64,000 bases of DNA from Curvularia sp. ZM96 (taxonomy: Eukaryota > Ascomycota > Dothideomycetes > Pleosporales > Pleosporaceae): assembly GCA_022457065.1 (NCBI GenBank), contig JAJGBQ010000005.1:3596001-3660000 (forward strand). Reading direction: 5' to 3'. Shown here one piece after another: positions 57,470-64,000 of the stretch; the first letter of the stretch is position 1; each line of letters starts with the position of its first letter. The notes below the pieces were generated by a model. The model ran no database searches, had not been told where the DNA came from, and was given only the letters and a program-made list of their open reading frames with translations. A program made the translations under genes and the position numbers.

Positions 57470-59271
57470 TTAGTTAGGCTCACCTACATCCTTATCCTTA
57501 CCAACACGATCTATGTCTTTCTGTCTCGAGATGCTGTCATGTGAATGAGCTGGATTGATGGCCAGGAAACGGGAGAAAGGAACATCGAGCGTAGTCGTGT
57601 AGACTGAGCTAGTCCTGTCCAGGTCGTTATGACGGCGACGTGTTATCGTCAGGGCTCCTTCTGTCAAAGCGCCAAAACTACCCTGAAAGAAAGCAGAATG
57701 ATGCTTTTCGTCCCCCATGTGTTGCCATGACTCTCCAGGTATGGAATCCATTGTGCTGGGAATTGTTCCTAGCTCCCAGCCTTCAGACGCATTGGCGTCT
57801 GCCAATTTGGAGACCGTTTCGTAGTTGTCAGACTCTCGCGCCTCTTGACCAAGGTCAGACTTTGGTAAAGTGAAGAATTGTATCGAATCGCCATCTTGCA
57901 CGACTGGCGTAAGGGTGGATTCAAAGTTGCCTGGATCGTCGATGGTGGCGAAAGACTCCGGGCCAGTTGGTGATCCAGAAGATTCGTTGGCGGGTACCGG
58001 ATCCAAGGACAGCAGACCTGCTTTCTTTCCCCATCCACCTCCTCCGCTTAAGACACGATGAAGACGAGCCCCCTCAGAGAGCGCCTGAGACACAAGCGTG
58101 TTCCAGACAGGCGGATCGCTGCGCCACAAACGTTCCCAGCTATGTTCCGAGCCAGTAGAATTTGGACCATCTTCAGCCGGTAGGCTGGCAAGAAGCTCTT
58201 CAGTTCTTGTGCTGATTTTCTGTTTTAAATTCTTGGGAATGACCAACGCCCAAGCAACTGTCGCTTGTGCTGGTTGATTTCTGGATGAAAAGAATCTGGG
58301 GACCACGTTTTCAAGTTCTGAGGATGCCTGGATACTTTTCCCATCAGTGTCGACAACACGACGAATGATATTACCCATACATCCCTCTACGACACGAGGT
58401 AACGTGAGAGGAAGTAATGGAATGCTAAGAGCAGACTCAATATCTGAAGCATCACTGCCTTCAACTAACCGAATGGCATGGCGGGAAGGAGTCGTTTTGG
58501 CAACTTGAGTCAGTTTGCCAGTCTTTCCGTCAGTTTTCCAGCTTGAATGGAACATAGTTGTTGGCATTCCCGTCTGAAAAACAGTATTGGCAAGGGGCAG
58601 GCGCAATGTGTCAAGACAGATCCCATCCTTGGAAACATAGTCCGCAGTGATGAAGTCGATAGCGCCATGCTCTGATGGCAAGGGAGACTCATTGGATGGT
58701 ACAGAAGCACGGGGTGGGAGAGAAACGTAGGCTATGCCTTCAAAGCCCGTTCCAGCAAGGGGTGAGCTCCGTTTGCGCAGTGATAGCTGAGACTCCAAAG
58801 TCTGGTCATTCCATGGCTGGGGAGCTGGTAGTTTATCTACGACAGCGCAAAGCGCACTTATGGTGAGGTCCGGTGTTTCAATGGCCTCCTTGTAGATGCG
58901 TCGAAGGGCGGTGCAGAGGAAAGCATCGTCATCAAGGAGAAAGTGCGCGTAGGAGGGAGTGACGAAGAAGACGGCGAAGTTTCTCTTTGGGGCGTGCAAT
59001 GGCGACAAGGGCTTGATAGACTCCAAGAGATGATACGGCTACAGAAACATTAGCAGATAGTGGTGTATAGAGGATGTGTGTTTCTTACATGGGTTTGAAC
59101 AGAGTCGGGTATGATTATACCACCATTGATCGGCTTTCCTCTGGCTCCTTCGCGGAAGCCGCTGCTTGATGGTGGGGGCACGGCATAGAAGCGCTGTGCA
59201 GGGCGCCGACTAGCCAGGGCAGCGGGGAAACGCGTCACGACTGGCCATCGTCGGGCGACCAGCAGAGGCAT
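57470..59271 (-). CDS. Mitochondria-targeted protein (unknown function)
   Basis: Two exons, 59089-59271 and 57470-59038, with a 50-nt intron; 583 residues. ATG 59271 gives MPLLVARRWPVVTRFPAALASRRPAQRFYAVPP, an Arg-rich, acid-free presequence ending in RFYA, so import into mitochondria is likely. The body starts PYHLLESIKPLSPLHAPKRNFAVFFVTPSYAHFLLDDDAFL, and later has PTTMFHSSWK, a GCMGNIIRR motif and GGGGWGKKAGLLSLDP. No known catalytic motif is visible. Fungal families with this make-up are annotated as hypothetical. The stop codon overlaps a good donor (GTGAGC, after GATGTAG): splicing there to TCGGTTCC would replace the last residues with a short alternative tail. Confidence 0.75.
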
Positions 59272-59781
59272 TTGTCGAGACTCAATTGACGACGGCGCTG
59301 AGCGGAAGTGGTGTTGCAGATACAAGCATCCATGACGCTTCGACGCTAGCGAGCGACACTAGTTCTACTACCGTACTCAAAGGCAGTTAGCCAGGCGGAG
59401 GGCTGCAGCGATTGGGAGGTGTACGTAAGCAGAGCCGCAACATTCGCGACTGTGCATACGGACATTATCGACGCTCCTCCTGTAATTAATTTGCTTACCC
59501 GCACTCTTCACCCGCACACCAGCCGTGCCCTCGCCCTCATTTTCGATTCTGCCCCCCAGACCGGCTTCCAGCACACAATCCGTGGTTGGGCACGCTGTCG
59601 ACCCTATTTCCGAGCGCCGGCCAGGCCACGTCTCGCGCTCCTCCCTGCGCCGATCCACGCTCACCACGTTCACCCCGTTTACCACCCACCGCCTCTTCCT
59701 TCTGATGCGCCAGCCGTAGTCGGGCCCTGTTCTCCTCTGGCAGCCGCGGTTCGCCTTTACCCCCAATCCACTCCAGCCATC
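59272..59781. promoter_or_regulatory. Divergent promoter, mitochondrial protein gene / MNN9
   Basis: A 510-bp gap between divergent starts. The minus-strand frame at 59377-59766 and the in-frame upstream extension of the MNN9 frame to 59419 both look like chance. Confidence 0.5.
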
Positions 59782-60937
59782 ATGTCACGCTCGTTCCGAC
59801 GCTCGAATCCCATCACCATAATCCTTGCCGGTATCCTCTGTATCGGCTTCTTCGTCTTCTTCTCCGGTGGCGATGCTCCATCCGTTGCCAAATCAGGTGG
59901 GGGCGATGTAGCCTCCAATCCGCTCTCTCCACCATCGCTTCCCTTCCGCAAGTCGAAAGCGAATTCTCCTCAGGGCCCGCCGCCAGTGGTACACTACTAC
60001 ATGAACAACGTGACAAACTCACGCACGCCCGCTGAAAATGAGGAATCAGTCCTCATTCTTACGCCATTGGCCAGGTTCTACCAGGGGTACTGGGACAACC
60101 TCATGAAACTTACCTACCCCCACCACCTGATTTCCCTCGGCTTCATAATACCAAAGACAAAGGAGGGCAATGCTGCATACACCGCATTACAAGCGCAAAT
60201 TGCAAAGACGCAATCGGGCAGCAAAAGCAAGCGCTTCGCCTCCATTACAATCCTCCGCCAGGACACCGAGTCCCCACTCCAATCGCAAGTCGAGGAGGAG
60301 CGCCACAAGATGGAGAACCAGAAAGTGCGCAGGGCCGCCATGGCAAAGGCACGAAACTCGCTCCTGTTCACAACATTGGGTCCTACTACCTCTTGGGTTC
60401 TGTGGATAGATTCCGACATTGTCGAGACCCCACCCACGTTGATTCAGGATCTCGCCGATTACAACGTACCTATTATTGTGCCCAACTGCTTCCAAAGGTA
60501 CTACAACGAAGAAAAGAAGGCTATGGACGTACGCGGATACGACTTCAACAATTGGATCGACAGCCCCACGGCAAAGGAACTTGGTAACAAGATGGGCAAG
60601 GACGATATCCTGCTCGAGGGTTATGCTGAAATGGCAACCTACCGCAGCCTGATGGCTAAGATGTATGACCCGTCCGCAGACCCTCATGCCAAGATCAAGC
60701 TCGACGGTGTAGGTGGTGCTACACTGCTGGTCAAGGCCGAGGTCCACCGAGATGGTGCCATGTTCCCACCATTCTCCTTCTACCACCTGATTGAGACTGA
60801 GGGTTTTGCTAAGATGGCTGCCCGATTGAATTGGGAGAGCTATGGACTGCCCAACTACCTGGTACGTCTTCTTGTTCCCTTGACTACAATGATCGCCAGG
60901 CTAACAGCAATGACAGGTGTACCACTACAACGAGTAA
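59782..60937 (+). CDS. MNN9: Mannan polymerase subunit Mnn9 (GT62; Anp1/Van1/Mnn9 family)
   Basis: Two exons, 59782-60861 and 60917-60937, with a 55-nt intron; 366 residues. The second exon encodes only VYHYNE and the stop, a known ending of filamentous-fungal Mnn9. A type II layout is clear: basic head, one helix (about 11-29), Ser/Pro/Gly-rich stem, then the catalytic domain. Visible blocks are SVLILTPLARFYQGYWDNL, RRAAMAKARNSLLFTTLGP, the metal-binding DSD in SWVLWIDSDIVETPP, VPNCFQRYY, GVGGATLLVKAEVHRDGAMFPPF and HLIETEGFAKMA. The enzyme extends the alpha-1,6-mannose backbone of N-glycan outer chains in the cis-Golgi, with GDP-mannose as donor. Anp1 and Van1 are close relatives, so the exact paralogue is slightly uncertain. 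Confidence 0.88.
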
Positions 60938-61666
60938 GAAGGCGTGTGGCGGGGTTTGAAGTTCTTGTTGGCCAATCCGTTTCGGTGATCATTGGGTGGC
61001 GTTCGAAAGGGCGATTTCAAGACATTGTTGCAGCCAAGAGTGTTGTGTTTCATCGCCGCGCATTTATGATAAGCATGTTTTGGAGGCATGACAGCTTGCT
61101 GGGCAAGGAGTATATACCAGTAACAACTTTTAGATTTGAAATACCAACTTTGCTGATTTTTTGATTCGATTGGACAATTGACGGAGAAAAAGGGTTGCTT
61201 GGCTGGTTTGCGGAGAATGTTCGACCCTGATAGGCCAGTCGCGGATTGGATGTCCGGCATGGTACCAATACCTAATTAACAGGCTAGTGTAGAAGCTACA
61301 GGCTCATCTTTGCGACGGGAGGAACTCACAAGCTAGCCTGTACTTTTGTGCACGTTCAATCACGGTATGTAGGGCAGGCTCAGCCTTGATCCTCTTCCCC
61401 GTGGGGAGTGGGTCAACGCGCCAGGAACGCTCATGTCGCCTTATCGAGCCTATATGACGTTTCCCGATTCCCGAGCGCGTCTCCCTGCCGATGCATATTA
61501 CTACTCGAAACTTTGTTCTGCCAGCCCAGCCACGTAGCTTATTGTAACAACAGCTCTATTCTTTTCTGTCTTCAAATTCATACTGTTTTCCAGCCCCTCT
61601 GCAATTTTTATCCAGCCCTCAGCAGGAAATTATTAGATCCGCGTAGTTACTGGGCCGGGAAGCACC
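60938..61666. other. Intergenic region
   Basis: About 730 bases between MNN9 and the DUF202 gene, both on the plus strand. Promoter of the latter; no gene seen. Confidence 0.4.
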
Positions 61667-62604
61667 ATGCCAGACTCGGGACCGCGCAAACGTATCCCAG
61701 ACACATCCTCTTCCGAGCGCGCCGACGCAACACCACCAGCAACAATACCAAACGAAACATCGCCCATAATTCAGTCGTCCAAGCCCGGCTCCCTAAAAGA
61801 TTACAACACACTATCGCCCGACATGCGCGCACGCGACCACTCCCAACGTCATCCAAGCCCATCGTCAGCCACCGGCGGCGCAGAGCAAGAAGGCACTTTG
61901 GGACCTCGCCTCCAGCCCGCGCACTCACATAAGAAAAGCCAGAGTGAACACAGCGCATCCGCCGGCGGGGAAAGAGAACGAGAACGAGAAACACTACCAA
62001 CAGGCGCCGAAAGCGCAGCCGCAGAAACCACACGCCGGGAAAAAGGATGGTGGGCTGGTTTCTGGGAGAAATACGGGAGTGTAGAGTTGGATAACAAGGG
62101 GAGTGTGGCAAGGGATCATTTAGCGCTGGGTATGTCTTCTTTCTTCGCCCTCCCCCCTTCTCTACCATTTGCTTTTCCGCAAAAGATATGCAGGGTCTCT
62201 ATGACACAGAACGCAATGCTGACCCAAACACGCGACATACAGAACGTACCTTTCTCGCCTGGCTCCGCACATCCCTCTCCTTCGCCAGCATAGGCATAGC
62301 CATAACCCAGCTCTTCCGGCTCAACACGTCACTTTCCAACGCTCCAGACCACGCTTCGCCGTCCTCGCCACAAGCCAGATTGCGGCAGTTGGGGAAGCCG
62401 CTCGGCGCAACGTTTATAGGCATTAGTATCGTTATGCTGTTGATTGGGTTCCATAGATACTTTGAGGCGCAGCATTATGTTATTCGCGGCAAGTTTCCGG
62501 CATCACGAGGGAGTATTATCCTTGTGAGTGCTATTGCGGGCGCGCTGATAGGAAGTAGTCTTGTTGTTATATTGGTCACGGCGCCTAGTGCGTTTGAGAC
62601 GTGA
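61667..62604 (+). CDS. DUF202 domain membrane protein
   Basis: Two exons, 61667-62129 and 62243-62604, with a 113-nt intron; 274 residues. The first 130 residues are disordered (Ser/Thr/Glu/Arg-rich). Then a conserved KGWWAGFWEKYGSVELDNKGSVARDHLALERTFLAWLRTSL segment bridges the splice site. The C-terminal 120 residues have three transmembrane helices, around FASIGIAITQLF, LGATFIGISIVMLLIGFHRYF and ILVSAIAGALIGSSLVVILV. This is DUF202, related to bacterial YidH and to the membrane part of Vtc1-type vacuolar polyphosphate complexes. The role of stand-alone fungal members is not known. A different acceptor near 62202 would leave an extra DTERNADPNTRHT segment, but ALERTFLAWL is the standard reading. 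Confidence 0.85.
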
Positions 62605-63047
62605 TGATGCACAAGAAGATGAATGAACGAATTTCTCCCATAACTTGTGAACTCGGAAAATCGCGGCCTCCAAACCCATAAAGGTAGCTGTAGTTGTCAC
62701 AGCTATTCATTTTTTACCATGTTCTCACCACCAATAACTCTGCTTTTTGAAGTAGCTGTAGTTGTCACAGCTATTTATTCTTTACTATGTTCATACATAG
62801 TACTTCCGACGTTTTTCTTTTTTAGAAGGAACTGTAGTTGTCACAGTTATTTATTATTTACTATGTTCATAGTATTTACAACTCTTTTTTTTTTTCTTAA
62901 AAAAAGAGTTGTAGTTGTCACAGCTATTGGAGAGACAACTCAAAAAGAGGGCACACTTCTTTGCTTGTCTAAGTTTGGGTATCTTTGATTCATTCCTACG
63001 TAATTCCTTTCCTTCTCATCTTTTCCTTCGTTTTGAGCTAAAACATG
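62605..63047. repeat. Convergent gap with four copies of one stem-loop and an A/T hairpin
   Basis: Between the 3' ends of the DUF202 and DBP5 genes. Four spaced stem-loops share the 7-nt loop AGTTGTC: 62685-62705, 62753-62773, 62830-62848 and 62907-62925. Copies 1 and 2 have the stem TAGCTGT/ACAGCTA. Copy 3 has AACTGT/ACAGTT, a change on both arms that keeps pairing. Copy 4 has AGTTGT/ACAGCT, which still pairs with one G-U. The first three copies are each followed by a similar AT-rich tail (ATTYATT then TTTACYATGTTC). Spacing is 68, about 76 and about 78 bases. A separate hairpin, AACTCTTTTTTT/AAAAAAAGAGTT, lies at 62880-62910. Confidence 0.8.
62880..62910. terminator. A/T-rich 12-bp hairpin in the convergent gap
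   Basis: AACTCTTTTTTT at 62880-62891 pairs with AAAAAAAGAGTT at 62899-62910. It could serve 3'-end formation of either flanking gene, or be a fold-back by-product of repeat growth. Function is a guess. Confidence 0.4.
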
Positions 63048-64000
63048 CTAGGCTCCCTTGGTAATCATTTCAGTCATCTCTTCCGTAGATTTTCCTGCTC
63101 GTGAAGATTTGATAACGGCTTGAATCATCTCTTCAACGGCGTCCCAATCGGATGTGTCGATCGGATATAAATCCGTCTTGAAATATGAAGCGATAGCATG
63201 TAGTTGCGACCAACTCTGTTTGTCATGTACAAATGTTAAAGCGACACCGACACGTCCAAAACGACCAGTACGGCCAATCCTGTGGAGGTACGTCTCGGGA
63301 TCGGCATCAATGCCGTTGGCCATGGTTGGGACGTCATAGTTGATGACCATGGTGACGGACTGTACATCGATACCGCGGGCAAGCACGTTGGTGGTAATGA
63401 GAACTTTGGCCTCGCCGGAACGGAACTGATCAATGATACGGTCACGCTCTGGGCCTTCAAGAGCACCGCTCAACTGCGCAACCTTGTGACCCTCTGCTAC
63501 CATGCGCTGCTCGAGCTCTTCAGCAGTCCTTCGGGTTCGCACGAAAATGATCGAAGAGGCTTGGGTCATCAGACCATAGAACTTGAGTAATGTGGCGTAC
63601 TTGTCATTGTCCTTGTCGATATCAATGTACAGTTGCTTGATGCCTTCAATGGTAAGCTCCTCGTGGGCCAGAGTGAGCGTGTTTGCATTGGGTGCGAAGC
63701 GCTTTGCATATGCGATGACGTTCGGTGGGAAGGTGGCAGAGAAAAGGACCGTCTGGATATCCTTGGGCAGCAGCGCCTTGACACGGGTACACTGGTCACC
63801 CAAGCCCTGCTGGTCCAGCATGTTGTCTGCTTCATCCAGAACCAAGATCTTGACATGCTTGGGATTGATCAATCGCCGCCTGAGCATGTCCTGAACCGTT
63901 CCTGGTGTGCCAACTAGAACCTGCGCATTGAACGGTTGTCCTCTCCGCGACGGGTCGGGGATAGCAGCCATAGTCTTGAGGCCATCCATGAACTGGCCCA
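63048..64000 (-). CDS. DBP5: DEAD-box ATP-dependent RNA helicase Dbp5 (5' part outside window)
   Basis: Open at the right edge; 317 codons visible with no intron. Motifs appear in the usual order: PTGT-like Ib region as VGTPGTVQDML, the DEAD box as VLDEAD, SAT as FSATFP, then VRTRRTAEEL, the helicase C-terminal TTNVLARGIDV, and YLHRIGRTGRFGRVG. The NDKY motif and IDTSDWDAVEEMIQAVIKSSRAGK end are those of Dbp5/DDX19. It remodels mRNP at the cytoplasmic side of the nuclear pore, activated by Gle1 and inositol hexakisphosphate. Walker A and the Q motif are beyond the edge. It converges on the DUF202 gene. Confidence 0.92.
   Translation of the reverse strand, partial: GQFMDGLKTMAAIPDPSRRGQPFNAQVLVGTPGTVQDMLRRRLINPKHVKILVLDEADNMLDQQGLGDQCTRVKALLPKDIQTVLFSATFPPNVIAYAKRFAPNANTLTLAHEELTIEGIKQLYIDIDKDNDKYATLLKFYGLMTQASSIIFVRTRRTAEELEQRMVAEGHKVAQLSGALEGPERDRIIDQFRSGEAKVLITTNVLARGIDVQSVTMVINYDVPTMANGIDADPETYLHRIGRTGRFGRVGVALTFVHDKQSWSQLHAIASYFKTDLYPIDTSDWDAVEEMIQAVIKSSRAGKSTEEMTEMITKGA

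Noticed and set aside
62605..63047. CRISPR-like array for the spaced repeats
   Set aside because: Only four short, diverged units in a eukaryotic genome, no leader or cas genes; the units are hairpins with AT-rich spacers.

Overview
This window is a piece of a filamentous ascomycete nuclear genome. The evidence is gene structure (many short GT-AG introns of about 45-120 nt, very small first or last exons, a tRNA with a short intron next to the anticodon) and fungus-specific gene families: Zn2Cys6 regulator, siderophore-type MFS carrier, GT15 and GT62 mannosyltransferases, DUF4604, and Taf14. Placement in Pezizomycotina is firm. A Dothideomycete (Pleosporales-like) source is my guess from protein resemblance only. 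I read about 29 protein genes and one tRNA gene. Exon joins were worked out by hand from splice motifs and frame continuity.

Left part (1-5.4 kb): the end of an SDR dehydrogenase, a small Cys-rich membrane protein, a LIV-1-type ZIP zinc transporter, and the ribosome biogenesis factor Nop16, divergent from the transporter. From 5.7 to 16.1 kb lies a probable sugar or polyol catabolic cluster: a Zn2Cys6 regulator, an MFS sugar permease, a xylitol dehydrogenase and an SDR reductase of the L-xylulose/sorbose reductase type sharing a divergent promoter, and a hexose-type MFS transporter. Together they look like uptake, two redox steps of pentose metabolism, and control. A siderophore-type MFS exporter or importer follows (17.2-19.2 kb).

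Middle (19.9-30 kb): a secreted protein with dibasic processing sites, then gene-poor DNA holding one tRNA-Val(AAC), a secreted type-B carboxylesterase and a membrane protein of unknown function. From 30 to 46 kb come a SMUBP2/IGHMBP2-like superfamily 1 helicase and a row of poorly known proteins: a disordered/coiled-coil protein, a 7-helix membrane protein, a type I membrane protein, a small two-helix protein and a nuclear-looking coiled-coil protein.

Right part (46-64 kb): mostly housekeeping. DUF4604 protein, a GT15 alpha-1,2-mannosyltransferase, a large single-helix protein of unknown function, Ran-binding protein 1, Taf14, two mitochondrial-looking unknown proteins in close tandem, Mnn9 of the Golgi mannan polymerase, a DUF202 membrane protein, and the DEAD-box mRNA-export helicase Dbp5, cut by the window end. 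The most unusual non-coding signal is in the convergent gap before Dbp5 (62.6-63.0 kb): four spaced copies of one stem-loop with the same 7-nt loop, one copy carrying a matched change on both arms.
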